This document shows positions 46,494 through 57,500 of a stretch of 64,000 bases of DNA, in pieces (the stretch's first letter is position 1; each line of letters starts with the position of its first letter). Below the pieces are notes generated by a model. The model ran no database searches. It saw nothing but the letters and a program-made list of their open reading frames with translations, and was not told where the DNA came from. The stretch spans positions 162,572 through 226,571 of the forward strand of contig NZ_JAUOSB010000005.1 of NCBI RefSeq assembly GCF_030548295.1, written 5' to 3'. The stretch comes from Wenyingzhuangia sp. 2_MG-2023. GTDB lineage: Bacteria; Bacteroidota; Bacteroidia; Flavobacteriales; Flavobacteriaceae. Made by a program: the position numbers and the translations under genes.

Positions 46494-47560
46494 ACTTTGT
46501 ACGTAATTGCATTGATGTTCATTCCTGCACCTACAGAAGCAAAAATCACAACATCTTTAGAGTTTAATTGATGTCCGTTTACTTGATTTCTTAAAACCAT
46601 ATCATACAAAATAGGAATTGTAGCCACAGAATTATTTCCTAATTTATTAATAGACATTGGCATTACACCTTTTTGAACAGGCTTTTTGTACAAACGATAA
46701 AATCTCTTAATAATCGCTTCGTCCATTTTTTCATTTGCTTGGTGTAAGAATATTTGAGCAATATCTTCAACATCCAAACCTCGTTTGTCCAACGTTAATT
46801 TCATTGCTGCCGGAACATTGACCAATGCAAATTCATAAATTTTACGTCCCAACATTTTAATGTAATTGACGTTTTGATCTTTTTCTTTGTTGAATGTAGG
46901 GCCTGAGTACAAATATCCAGCTTCTTCCAAAGCAAAAGTTTGAGCTGCTGTGCTTAAAATCCCTCTTTCTTCTTCCTCTTCGACAACTTCTAAGATGGTA
47001 GCTCCAGCACCATCAGAAAAAATCATGCTGTCTCTGTCGTTAGGATCTACAACTCTAGATAAAATTTCAGCTCCAATTACCAAAGCTTTTTTAGCATCTC
47101 CTGCTTTGATAGCTTGATTTGCTTGAATCATGGCTTGAACCCAGCCTGGACAACCAAATAAAATATCATAAGCAACACAATTAGGATTTTTAATTCCTAG
47201 ATTATGCTTTACCCTTGTTCCTATACTAGGTAAAAAATCACCTTGAATGCTACCTTTTTTAACATCTCCAAAATTATGAGCAATGATGATCAAATCTAAA
47301 TCTTCAATATCTATTCCCGATGCTTGGATGGCTTTTTTTGCAGCTATTGTTGCTAAGTCAGAAGTATTCAGATTGTCCTCTGCATATCTTCTTTCTTCAA
47401 TACCTGTAATTGCCTGAAACTTGTCTATTATTTCACTGTTTTCCTTCTCAAATAAAGTTCCATCTTCATTTAAAAAAACATGATTTATAAAAGCTAAATT
47501 TTCAACTATTTTTTTAGGAATAGCACTTCCGGTTCCTGTAATTACTGCGTTTCTATACAT
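46490..47560 (-). CDS. 3-oxoacyl-ACP synthase III (KAS III) family protein
   Basis: A 356-residue thiolase-fold condensing enzyme. The triad is complete: C137 in LFGCPGW, the histidine in FLHQANEKM (near 273) and the asparagine in NKLGNNSVA (near 306). It lacks the canonical FabH sequence around the cysteine (usually D-x-x-x-A-C-x-G), so it may be a specialised starter-unit or head-to-head-type enzyme instead of the housekeeping FabH. It follows the porU-porV operon after a terminator. Confidence 0.82.
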   Translation of the reverse strand: MYRNAVITGTGSAIPKKIVENLAFINHVFLNEDGTLFEKENSEIIDKFQAITGIEERRYAEDNLNTSDLATIAAKKAIQASGIDIEDLDLIIIAHNFGDVKKGSIQGDFLPSIGTRVKHNLGIKNPNCVAYDILFGCPGWVQAMIQANQAIKAGDAKKALVIGAEILSRVVDPNDRDSMIFSDGAGATILEVVEEEEERGILSTAAQTFALEEAGYLYSGPTFNKEKDQNVNYIKMLGRKIYEFALVNVPAAMKLTLDKRGLDVEDIAQIFLHQANEKMDEAIIKRFYRLYKKPVQKGVMPMSINKLGNNSVATIPILYDMVLRNQVNGHQLNSKDVVIFASVGAGMNINAITYKV

Positions 47561-47571
47561 AACTAATTCAT

Positions 47572-47601
47572 AAAAAAAACGGTGTTAAAATAACACCGTT
47601 T
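47572..47601 (-). terminator. Terminator of the porU-porV operon
   Basis: An 11-bp perfect stem (47577-47587 with 47591-47601) with a 3-base loop is followed on the minus strand by at least six T residues. It lies 23 bases past the porV stop. Confidence 0.85.
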
Positions 47602-47609
47602 CAAATGTA
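47602..47609 (-). promoter_or_regulatory. Possible -7 box abutting the porV terminator
   Basis: Minus-strand TACATTTG is a perfect TAnnTTTG match directly before the terminator hairpin. If used for the KAS III gene, transcription would begin inside the hairpin and escape termination. Confidence 0.35.
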
Positions 47610-47623
47610 ATTATATTTTTAGA

Positions 47624-48718
47624 CTAATACTCAAAAACGTCACCAAAATCAAAGGATAAAGAGAATCTTAGGGTGTTTTCTAAAGGATTGTTAACAACTG
47701 TGTTGCTAATCAAGTAAGATAGATCTACACTAAAAGCACTTGCTTTAAAACCCAAACCTAATGTATAAAAGTTTCTGTTTCCTTTGTTTTCATTTTCTTT
47801 AAAATAACCTGCTCTAAAAGCAAACGCATTGTTATACAAATACTCAGCTCCCAAACCTATTGTCACCTCCTGTAATTCTTCTGAAAAACCACCTGGTGCA
47901 TCACCAAAAGAGCTCACCACTCCAGAAATAAAGTTTTTATCATCTCCATCTACAGAAGGAACTAACAGTTTGGTAAATTCTAAAGTCAGCCCCACTTGGT
48001 TGTAATCATCCATGATAAAATCAAAACCTCCACCCAATTTTAAATTGGTTGGCAAAAATTCTTCTCTAGAAAACACACTTACCTTAGGACCTAAGTTAGT
48101 AATGCTAAAACCTCCTCTAATCACACCATTAAATTCAGAAAATGGCATTTCATCAGAGATATAATATCCAGAAATATCTACAGCAAAACCATTTGATGGT
48201 TCAAAATCCGTAAGCGAAGTTCCTGAAATAGTCAAGTCAGACCTCATATACCTCAATCCAACAGACATAGAGTAATTGTTACTTAATTTTAAGGCATAGG
48301 CTGCATCTATAGCCAATTCGTATGGTGACCCCGTAGAAGAGCCTGTTCCATCAGCTTGTGTCACTTCAACTTCACCATAATTAAAATATTTTATTCCTCC
48401 TCCAAATGCACTTCTTTCATCAATTCTTTGTTGGTACGTTATATTTCCTACATAAATATCATCGGTTAAATTTCTTAACCAAGGAGTATAGTTGATAGCA
48501 AAACTTGCCTCTGTTTTTTGAAAAACCATTTTAGCACTGTTATGGAACATTGAATTTGCATCTGCAGATGTTGCAACCCCTACATCTCCCATACCTGCTG
48601 CTCTTGCATCTGTAACAATATTTAAAAATGGAGCTACGGTTGTAATTGCATTACTTTGACTATAAAACTGAGAGCTTACAGTTGCTAACAGTAAAAATAA
48701 GTTGATTTTTAACTTCAT
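47624..48718 (-). CDS. porV: Type IX secretion outer-membrane protein PorV (LptO)
   Basis: A 364-residue FadL-like outer-membrane beta-barrel with a signal peptide ending near FYSQS. The APFLNIVTDARAAGMGDVGVAT segment (about 29-50) and NSMFHNSAKM are typical of PorV, and the C-terminus ends in alternating strands closing with FSLSFDFGDVFEY. PorV collects cargo C-terminal domains from the SprA translocon and hands them to PorU. It follows porU by 24 bases on the same strand. Confidence 0.93.
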   Translation of the reverse strand: MKLKINLFLLLATVSSQFYSQSNAITTVAPFLNIVTDARAAGMGDVGVATSADANSMFHNSAKMVFQKTEASFAINYTPWLRNLTDDIYVGNITYQQRIDERSAFGGGIKYFNYGEVEVTQADGTGSSTGSPYELAIDAAYALKLSNNYSMSVGLRYMRSDLTISGTSLTDFEPSNGFAVDISGYYISDEMPFSEFNGVIRGGFSITNLGPKVSVFSREEFLPTNLKLGGGFDFIMDDYNQVGLTLEFTKLLVPSVDGDDKNFISGVVSSFGDAPGGFSEELQEVTIGLGAEYLYNNAFAFRAGYFKENENKGNRNFYTLGLGFKASAFSVDLSYLISNTVVNNPLENTLRFSLSFDFGDVFEY

Positions 48719-48742
48719 ACTTTTTCTAGATTTCTTTAGTTC

Positions 48743-51700
48743 TTACAATATTACTAATTTTTCTACCTTTTCATCTGATTGACCTGAAATTATTTCTTTT
48801 ACAGATAACTTGTACAAGTACACTCCTTTTCCTAATCTATTTCCAAAATCATCTTTTCCATCCCAAGTTACCGTTTTTATAATCTCTTCCGAATTTATAC
48901 TTGAAGAAATAATGGTTTTGATTAATTTTCCTGAAACTGTATATATTTGAACTTTAATTTCTAACGGATCTCCTTGCCTATTGTTCTTAAACCAAAACTC
49001 TGTGTGATTGATAAATGGATTTGGGTAATTAAGTACTTTACTTATTTTAAAGCCTTGATCTTGCTGAACATAGAAGTTTAACGTTTGTACTGATGAATTG
49101 TTGTGAGAGTCCCATGCTTTTAATGTAATTGTATGATTTCCTTCTGTCAACTCAGCCAATTCGTATGTTACAATACCTTGAGTAAAGTCATCTTTTTCTG
49201 TAGTATAATATTCATTTAGTGTAATTGGATTTGCCGAATCTCCATCTACAACTAAAGAAATTGTATGTCCTATGGAATTTAAAGAGGTATTAATCCCATT
49301 ATCGTCTTGCAATTTTGCCAATAAAGTAGGTGTTGAATTTGTATTCCCTCCATCTATAAAGGACTCATCCTCCATAAATAAATTGATAACTGGTGGTGTA
49401 TTATCCTCTTCTACCGTGTTGTCTATTCCACCTACTTTGTAAGAAAAATCACTACCCGTTTTTTCTTCGTTATTAGAAGATGCATAAAAACTAAACTTGG
49501 CATTTTCAGGAACTGTATTTACATCTTTAGGCAAAATAAAATCAAAAGAAAACTTTCCGTCGTTGATGGTTGCATCACCTACAAACACCTTGTTTTCTAG
49601 AGATTTAAAATAAACTACATTGTTTTCATTATAAGGAAGCCCTATAGAAGTACGTTCATTTAACAAAGTTTGTCTTTCAATTTCTTTGTCATACAAAATC
49701 ACAGATAAATTACCATTAAAATCAACTAAATCAGTAATGGATACATCGTAATTTCCTGATGAATTTAAAACGCTGTCTTTTTCTACAATCCTTCCTGTCA
49801 CCCTTAATTTAGACAAACCATTTAGTTCTGTTACCGTTTCTTTAGTCTCTATATTGGTTTCTGAATCTGTAACGTATTTTTCAATTTTATCAATTTCAAT
49901 CCCTTCTTTAGGTAAAGACAATTTCATTGCAGGATCTCCAAAAAAGTAAACAAAAAACTCATCACTCAAAGTAATTCTATTTTTTACATCTTTTAATGCT
50001 TCTGCAATCGTTCTAACCTCACCGTCAAAACTATACATATAATCTGCTAATAAATTATTGATTGTTTCTGCGGATGTAATTCTAATTTCTCGCGTAGTCG
50101 TAATCATAGAAGATGTTCCTCCGTATGCTGCTTGAATCAATTCCTCTCCCGCTGAGAGAAAACTAGGATCATCAAATCTTGAAAAATCGCAAGTAACCGT
50201 AACGAATAAAGGTAAATTATTCACATTTCTATAGGTTCTAATCTTAGCTATATCTAAAAAATTCTCCTCTGCTAAAGTGGATGTATTTCCATGTCCAAAA
50301 TAATTGATCACCAAAGAACCTCTATTAAATGCATCGTCAAACTTTTTTACAATATCAGGATAAGTTCCACCTCCAGAGGTAATAACTTCTACAAAAGCAT
50401 CAGAATACAACTTTGTTAGGTTCAAATTCTTATTGTTTTGTTCTATAATCAAAGCTGACTCCTCTAAATACTTAATCAAAGACTGATCGTCTCCTTCTTG
50501 CCCATCATCCCCCAATAAGGTCAATTTATTTTTCCAAGCTCCAAAAGAGTTGGTGCTGTAATAATTTAATACTTTATCTACAAATTGTTTGGCTTTGGTT
50601 GGTGTGTCTACCGGAATTCTACCCGTAACAATATCTAATTTACCAGACAAAGAAAGTTCGCTATTGTCATTAATGTCATCATTCTCATCTAAGTAAGCAT
50701 AATAGTCATCTGAATTGTAAGAACTAATTAAATTGTTACTAACTTTAGACAAATAGACAGGTACAATGTTTCCACTTTTGTATGTAATTTCTTTGTAATC
50801 GAAAGAAGCATCTCCAAAAAGACACAAATATTTTAGTCTAGTTTCGTCTGAACTATCACTGTCATATATGTATTTTACAAAATCTCTAATTGCAGTAATG
50901 TCAGGAGAACCCGAACCAAATTCATTGTAAATTTCATCCAAATCAACCACTTCTACATTTATAAGTGTATTATCATCACCGCCAATTGTGGTATGTGTTC
51001 TATGATAATCTGCCAATCTATTAGCTTGCGCAAAAAAATCTTTTTGAGTAATGATTAAATATTGAATATTTTCTAAAGCATGTAAATTCTGATTGGTAAC
51101 ATTTGAACTTCCACTAAGTTTTATTGGAGTATATGCATCCGCAACTTTTACTGTTTGATACGAATCTAACACACCATCCGTCAACTCTTTAAACCTAAAA
51201 ACGCTAGAGTCAGTATCAATGTCTTCAAGATTTTTTGGATTGTTAATATCTGTAACATTCCACACATAATCAATTTCACTTTGGTTAGACAATACATATT
51301 CTAAAACAGCTCCAGAACTAGTAGAATTGAAATTTAAAAATCCAAACTGCTCTCCATCAGCTATCAAATATCTATCTGCCACCAGCTCAAAATAATCCAA
51401 ATGTCCTTGAGCAGACAAATCACCACTGTTATCCCATGTTATGTTTAACAATAAATCATCTGCTTCGGCCACAAAACTCGTTGAACCCTCACTTGTATTA
51501 AACCCAACAATATTGGTATTTGAAATAGCTGAAAAAGATCCGTTTAACACTCTAACACTTGTTCCAGATTTTACATAATCAATACTATAATTGGTACTAT
51601 TAGATGAACTTGCACTAAACCTGCTTCTTAAAAAGACTGGAGTTGTTTTAACTAAATTTTTAAATTCAAATTCAAAAGGCTGACTTTGATTCACCGAAAA

Positions 51701-52678
51701 ATCTTCTCCATACCACTCTCTTCCCGCTCTTATATAATTCATCAATTCTTTTTCGTGAACTATATAGTCTGTAAATGTATTTATTTCTAAACTTGATGAC
51801 TGAGCAACGGATGCTAAGCTTGATATTCTTTTCCCATCAAGCCCAGAATCTACATTGATAAAATAATACGCATAATCTGAATATATATTTTGCTCATGCT
51901 GAATGGAATTTCTATTTGTCAGTTTCCAGCCCATAGGCCCTTGTGCATAAAAAAGCACATAATCTTCATTATTAAAAACACCATCGTTTTCACCAACTAC
52001 TAAAATTGCATTTTCAGTTAAATCTTCTTTCCTATCATCTTTTAAAAGTTCTGGCAACATCAAACCTCCATTTCCAAAGACTCTTATTTTTTTAGGATCT
52101 AATCCACTTGTCCTAATTCCTATAGAATTAAAAAAAGAAGCATCCATTTTAAAAACACCAGATTTATCAACTGCAATTTTATACCATGTTCCAGAACTTA
52201 AAACTGAATTTTGAATGACTTTTGTACTATTAATTTGCGAAAACCTAGCATTTGATGAAGTCGTATAAACAACATCAAAAGAAGTTACTTGAATGACTTC
52301 TCCACTCGTGTTTTTATACAAAGGAGTTGCTTCTACACTATAAAACTCAACATTTCTTTCTTTAACAGTTCTTATTATAGGACTGAATGAAGTAGGCAAT
52401 TCTTTAAAATCTACATCGCCTAAATTGTTAATTGCAATCTTTTTTTCTTGAATATTCTCAAAAGAATACGTTTTAACACTTCCACTTTCTGTTTTTTCCC
52501 ATTGGTTAAAAAAGACGGGGACATTACCGTTTACCAACTGAACACCAGCACCATACCAAAACAACTCTTGAGAAACCTTATCTGTTTTTTGAAACCAATC
52601 TATTGAAAATGTTTTTTTTTCCTGACCCATTGCCTTGAAAAAAATAAACCCAAATAAAAACAAACTAAGTAACCTCAT
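48743..52678 (-). CDS. porU: Type IX secretion sortase PorU (C25 gingipain-like)
   Basis: A 1311-residue outer-membrane-associated sortase that removes the C-terminal signal of T9SS cargo. I start at ATG 52678 (MRLLSLFLFGFIFFKAMGQ, a clean signal peptide); the frame opens earlier at 52768, but those 30 residues are unlike a signal. The catalytic pair is H796 in YFGHGNT and C830 in VTVTCDF. The C-terminus has a FlgD-like segment (LNYPNPF, TWDGKDDFGNRLGKGVYLY), giving PorU its own CTD-like domain. It is divergent from gldJ and upstream of porV. Confidence 0.93.
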   Translation of the reverse strand: MRLLSLFLFGFIFFKAMGQEKKTFSIDWFQKTDKVSQELFWYGAGVQLVNGNVPVFFNQWEKTESGSVKTYSFENIQEKKIAINNLGDVDFKELPTSFSPIIRTVKERNVEFYSVEATPLYKNTSGEVIQVTSFDVVYTTSSNARFSQINSTKVIQNSVLSSGTWYKIAVDKSGVFKMDASFFNSIGIRTSGLDPKKIRVFGNGGLMLPELLKDDRKEDLTENAILVVGENDGVFNNEDYVLFYAQGPMGWKLTNRNSIQHEQNIYSDYAYYFINVDSGLDGKRISSLASVAQSSSLEINTFTDYIVHEKELMNYIRAGREWYGEDFSVNQSQPFEFEFKNLVKTTPVFLRSRFSASSSNSTNYSIDYVKSGTSVRVLNGSFSAISNTNIVGFNTSEGSTSFVAEADDLLLNITWDNSGDLSAQGHLDYFELVADRYLIADGEQFGFLNFNSTSSGAVLEYVLSNQSEIDYVWNVTDINNPKNLEDIDTDSSVFRFKELTDGVLDSYQTVKVADAYTPIKLSGSSNVTNQNLHALENIQYLIITQKDFFAQANRLADYHRTHTTIGGDDNTLINVEVVDLDEIYNEFGSGSPDITAIRDFVKYIYDSDSSDETRLKYLCLFGDASFDYKEITYKSGNIVPVYLSKVSNNLISSYNSDDYYAYLDENDDINDNSELSLSGKLDIVTGRIPVDTPTKAKQFVDKVLNYYSTNSFGAWKNKLTLLGDDGQEGDDQSLIKYLEESALIIEQNNKNLNLTKLYSDAFVEVITSGGGTYPDIVKKFDDAFNRGSLVINYFGHGNTSTLAEENFLDIAKIRTYRNVNNLPLFVTVTCDFSRFDDPSFLSAGEELIQAAYGGTSSMITTTREIRITSAETINNLLADYMYSFDGEVRTIAEALKDVKNRITLSDEFFVYFFGDPAMKLSLPKEGIEIDKIEKYVTDSETNIETKETVTELNGLSKLRVTGRIVEKDSVLNSSGNYDVSITDLVDFNGNLSVILYDKEIERQTLLNERTSIGLPYNENNVVYFKSLENKVFVGDATINDGKFSFDFILPKDVNTVPENAKFSFYASSNNEEKTGSDFSYKVGGIDNTVEEDNTPPVINLFMEDESFIDGGNTNSTPTLLAKLQDDNGINTSLNSIGHTISLVVDGDSANPITLNEYYTTEKDDFTQGIVTYELAELTEGNHTITLKAWDSHNNSSVQTLNFYVQQDQGFKISKVLNYPNPFINHTEFWFKNNRQGDPLEIKVQIYTVSGKLIKTIISSSINSEEIIKTVTWDGKDDFGNRLGKGVYLYKLSVKEIISGQSDEKVEKLVIL

Positions 52679-52711
52679 TATTACAATATTTATTGCACGA
52701 ATATAAGAATT

Positions 52712-52720
52712 TAGACTTTG
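52712..52720 (+). promoter_or_regulatory. Possible gldJ promoter
   Basis: TAGACTTTG, a -7 box with a three-base spacer (TAnnnTTTG), has a TTG 16 bases upstream (52693-52695). The spacing departs from the strict consensus, and the leader to the ATG at 52795 would be about 70 bases. Confidence 0.25.
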
Positions 52721-52794
52721 TATATTATAAATTGTATAATTAAGTATTATGTAATATCTTGCAAGCAATTAACAAAACTGTGATTCATTATTTT

Positions 52795-54489
52795 ATGAAG
52801 AATATCCTAAAATCATCGTTAGTATACGGTAGTATATTATTAGTTATTTCTAGTTGTAGTAAACAACAAAAAGGCCTTGGTAGTACAGATCGATATTCAG
52901 AAAATATTGGATTTGACTTTAGCGACCCTGCATATGGAGGATTGTCAAAACTTTCCAATTCAGTTGAATTAGAGGCTCCAAACTCAATGACTTACGTTGA
53001 AGGTGGAGTTTTTGTTATGGGACAAGTTCAACAAGATGTTATGAACGAAGCTGATAACAAACCAAGAACTATGCATGTTTCTAGTTTCTATATTGACCAA
53101 ACGGAAACTACAAACAAAGAGTATTTGATTTATTTAGATTGGCTAGAAAAAGTTTTTCCTCCAGACAATCCTAAATACAAACACATCTATAGTGCTGCAT
53201 TGCCTGATGAAAATGTTTGGAACAATCCGCTAGGAAATGACAGAGAATTGACAAAAACTTATTTCAGACACCGTGCTTATGAAGAGTATCCTGTAGTAGG
53301 TGTTAGTTGGAGACAAGCCAATGATTATTGTACTTGGAGAACCAACAGAGAGGCAGAGATGAAATTTATTGAAGAAGGAATTTTAAAACCTTTATTTGAC
53401 AACAGCGAAATTACCGTAGAAGGTAGAAACCATTTTGATGTTGAAGTTTTTGAGGCAGATCCAAAATTATTATTCAACGGAAACTATTCTATTTTTACAG
53501 AATACGTAACTCAGTCTGACGAAACTGTAACAGATTCTGTAAGCAGTGAAACTGATAAAGGAAACATCAAGCTTAACATTGATAAGTTTTCTCCTTCTCC
53601 AAGATTCAGACTACCTACTGAAGCAGAGTGGGAATATGCAGCTAGAGCTGACATTGACAATCGTCAATACAATTCTATTAGAGGAAGAAAAAAATATCCT
53701 TGGTCTAGCGCAACAACAAGAAACGAAAAAGACAAATATTACTTACAACATGCCAACTTTAAAGAATCTAGAGGTAACTATAGTGGTATAGCTGGCTGGA
53801 GTTCTGACTATGGTGATATTACAACACCTATCAAAAGCTTCCCTCCAAACGCATTTGGTTTGTATGACATGGCAGGAAACGTAGCCGAATGGGTGTTTGA
53901 TGTTTACAGACCTTCTATAGATACTGATCTTAATGATTTTAACTATGCTAGAGGTAACATCTTCAGAAAACCTAAATTGGATGAAAATGGAAATGTAATT
54001 GTAGCTGATTTCAATACTATTACCTACGATACACTTCCTAATGGAAAAATTGTTCCTTCTGAATTGCCTGGACAAATTATAAAAGTTCCTGTATCTGGAA
54101 ATGATACTTACTTAGATCTAAGCTACCAAAAAGCTGACAATAGAGATTTTGCTGATGGTGATCCTGAATCTAGTAGAGATTACCAAGAAGAAGATCTTGA
54201 TAGAAGAAAGTCTATGTACAATTCACCAGTAATCACTCAACCAGTACTTGATGAGCAAACAGGAGAGTTGGTATATGTATATGATAAAAAACCTAGAACT
54301 ACATTAATTACGAACTATTCTAGAGTATACAAAGGTGGTTCTTGGAGAGATAGAGAGTTTTGGTTAGATCCTGCTCAAAGAAGATTTTTAGAAGAGTACA
54401 TGTCTACAAACTACATAGGTTTTAGATGTGCTGCCAGTAAAGTTGGAGTAAGTCACGAAAAACCTAAGTTCCGTCTTTTTAACAATTAA
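52795..54489 (+). CDS. gldJ: Gliding motility / T9SS lipoprotein GldJ
   Basis: A 564-residue lipoprotein. ATG 52795 gives a signal with the lipobox VISS-C21, while the earlier ATG 52759 spoils it. The body has the formylglycine-generating-enzyme/sulfatase-modifying-factor fold: YVEGGVFVMGQ (near 64-74), YIDQTETTNKEY (near 95-106), PVVGVSWRQANDYC, RLPTEAEWEYAAR, YDMAGNVAEWVFD and YKGGSWRDREF. GldJ is related to GldK and is required for gliding and T9SS function in Flavobacterium. Conserved enzyme cysteines of true FGE are not evident, so it is probably structural. Confidence 0.94.
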   Translation: MKNILKSSLVYGSILLVISSCSKQQKGLGSTDRYSENIGFDFSDPAYGGLSKLSNSVELEAPNSMTYVEGGVFVMGQVQQDVMNEADNKPRTMHVSSFYIDQTETTNKEYLIYLDWLEKVFPPDNPKYKHIYSAALPDENVWNNPLGNDRELTKTYFRHRAYEEYPVVGVSWRQANDYCTWRTNREAEMKFIEEGILKPLFDNSEITVEGRNHFDVEVFEADPKLLFNGNYSIFTEYVTQSDETVTDSVSSETDKGNIKLNIDKFSPSPRFRLPTEAEWEYAARADIDNRQYNSIRGRKKYPWSSATTRNEKDKYYLQHANFKESRGNYSGIAGWSSDYGDITTPIKSFPPNAFGLYDMAGNVAEWVFDVYRPSIDTDLNDFNYARGNIFRKPKLDENGNVIVADFNTITYDTLPNGKIVPSELPGQIIKVPVSGNDTYLDLSYQKADNRDFADGDPESSRDYQEEDLDRRKSMYNSPVITQPVLDEQTGELVYVYDKKPRTTLITNYSRVYKGGSWRDREFWLDPAQRRFLEEYMSTNYIGFRCAASKVGVSHEKPKFRLFNN

Positions 54490-54510
54490 AAAGAAAACTT
54501 AAATATTAAA

Positions 54511-54549
54511 AAAGAAAGCCCAGTATAAATTTTATACTGGGCTTTCTTT
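54511..54549. terminator. Bidirectional terminator between gldJ and dnaE
   Basis: A perfect 19-bp inverted repeat (54511-54529 with 54531-54549), with a central CCCAG/CTGGG core and A- and T-rich outer arms, lies between two convergent stops. Confidence 0.88.
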
Positions 54550-54550
54550 T

Positions 54551-57500
54551 TTAATTCAACTTATAATCAAATCCTTCTTTGTCTAAATAATCAAACAGTT
54601 CTGTTGAAATATTCAACTTAAAAGTTCTAGATGGCATTTCAATATCTATTTTATGCTTTTCAGAAACAATATGAAAACCTACCGTTTGTTTTGCACCATC
54701 TCCTGTAAATCCAGACAAAAGCATTTCTAATTGCTCTACCCTATCTTTTTTAATTTCATTTAGACTCAACCTAAAAGTAATTTTTTTACATTTTTTATCC
54801 ATCACATCAGACAGAAGTAGAAAATCTGAAAACTTCTCTCGAGGAGTTCCTTCTGTTCCATCCTTTTGCATCCACCCTTTTTGAATGGTTCCATTGATAT
54901 ACAAAAAAGAATTGGGTACTAACATGTGTCTAAATCTTAAATAGTCTTCTCCAAACAACCTAAACTCATGAGAATCTGTATAATCTTCAATAATAAAAGA
55001 GCCCCAACCGTTACCATTCTTTGCAATTCTATGTTCTGCACTGACTAAAATTCCTGCAAAAGAAAAGTTTTTTCCTACATGTTTTTTCAAATCATCTTTA
55101 AACAGACTTACGCCACAATTGGTGAATTTCATCTCATTTCGATAATCATCTAAAGGATGTGCAGAAATATAAATACCAACCACTTCTTTTTCTTTAGAAA
55201 GTGTTTCCATGGTTCCCCAAGTTTCACAAGGTGGTACCGTTGGTTCTGGTAACTGAATATCCGAAGCTTCACCAAACAAAGATACTTGTGCAGAATTGAT
55301 ACTTTCTTGATAAGCATGACCAAATTTCATTGCTTTTTCTAAAAAAGTCATTCCTTTTTCATCCGCAGCAAAAAATTGAGCTCTATGTACATTTCCAAAA
55401 GAATCAAAACCTCCTGCAAGAGCTAATCCTTCAAAAGCTTTTTTGTTACAAGTTCTTAAATCTACACGTTTGGCTAAATCAAAAATAGAAACATAAAATC
55501 CGTTTTCTTTTCTTTCATTAATTATTCCATCCACAGCAATTCCACCAACACCTTTGATAGCAGCCATTCCAAAACGAACAGCACCTTCATCATTTACCGA
55601 AAACTTGGCATAAGATTCATTCACGTCAGGCCCTAAAACTTGCAATCCCATACGTTTACATTCCTCCATAAAAAAGGTAACCTGCTTAATATCATTCATG
55701 TTGTTAGACAACACTGCTGCCATGTATTCTGCGGGATAATGTGCTTTTAAATAGGCAGTTTGATAAGCAACCCAAGCATAACAAGTAGAGTGAGATTTGT
55801 TAAAAGCATAAGAAGCAAAAGCCTCCCAGTCTTTCCAGACTTTTTCCAACTTTACAGCATCATAACCTTTTGCAACCGCTTGAGTAATAAACAACGGTTT
55901 CATTTTTTCAAGTACTGCTATTTGTTTTTTACCCATTGCCTTACGTAAAGTATCGGCTTGCCCTTTTGTAAAACCAGCCAAACTTTGAGACAACAACATC
56001 ACCTGCTCTTGATACACAGTAATACCATACGTTTCAGCCAAATACTCATCCATATCTGGTAAATCGTAGACTATTTCTTCTCGTCCATGTTTACGATCAA
56101 TAAAGTTGGGTATGTATTCCAAAGGCCCTGGTCTATACAAAGCATTCATCGCAATCAAATCCGCAAAAACGGTCGGTTTTAATTCACGCATGTATTTCTG
56201 CATTCCTGGAGATTCATATTGAAAAATACCGACGGTTTCTCCTCTTTGGAACAATTCATAAGTCTTTACATCATCAATTGGAAAAGCTTCTGGATCTAAT
56301 TCTATTCCGTGTCTTGCTTTTACAATTTCACAAGTATGTTTGATTAAAGTTAGGGTTTTCAATCCCAAGAAATCCATTTTTAACAATCCCGCACTTTCCA
56401 CTACGGAGTTGTCAAATTGGGTTACATACATGTCTGAATCTTTGGCTAAAGAAACAGGTACAAATTTGGTGATATCGTCAGGAGTAATAATTACTCCACA
56501 CGCGTGAATTCCTGTATTCCTTACAGAGCCTTCTAAAACTCTTGCTTTGTTGATGGTCTCTGACAAGGGTGTATCTTCGTCTGCCAAACGAATCAACTCT
56601 GCAATCATTTCTTTTTCTTCTGATCTTAAACCATCTCTTTTCGCTTTACTTTTAGGATCATCCGCCCAAATGTTTTTCAATTTGATTCCAGGAATCAACT
56701 TGGCTATTCTATCAGCCTCAAACAATGGTAAATCTAATACTCTGGCAGTATCTCGTATAGATGATTTTGCTGCCATTGTACCATACGTAATAATTTGAGC
56801 TACTTGATTGGCTCCATATTTATCAATTACGTAGTCTATAACTTTTCCACGGCCTTCATCATCAAAATCAATATCAATATCGGGCATAGAAATACGTTCT
56901 GGGTTTAAGAAACGCTCAAAAAGTAAATCGTATTTGATAGGATCAATATTGGTAATTCCCAAACAGTAAGCTGCTGCAGATCCCGCTGCAGATCCACGAC
57001 CTGGTCCTACAGAAACTCCCATTTTTCTTGCAGCCCTAATAAAATCTTCCACAATCAAAAAATACCCTGGATATCCTGTTTTGGCAATTACATCCAATTC
57101 CAAGTCCAATCGTTCTCTAATAGCATCCGTAATATCTGAATATCTTTCTTTAGCTCCTTCGTAGGTTAAATGTCTTAAATAATTATTTTCTCCTCTTTTA
57201 CCTCCATCTTCTAAATCTTTAGGATCTTGAAATTTTTCAGGAATGTCAAAAGCTGGCAATAATACATCTCTAGCCAACGTAAAAGGAGTAATTTTATCTA
57301 CCAAAGCTTGTATATTCTGTATAGTTTCTGGAATGTCCGCAAACAATTCCTTCATTTCATCAGAAAGCTTAAAATAATACTGATCATTGGGCAATCCATA
57401 GCGATAGCCTCTTCCTCTTCCTATAGGTGTTGCTTGTTTTTCTCCATCTTTTACACACAATAAAATATCGTGAGCGTTTGCATCTTCTTGATTGATGTAA

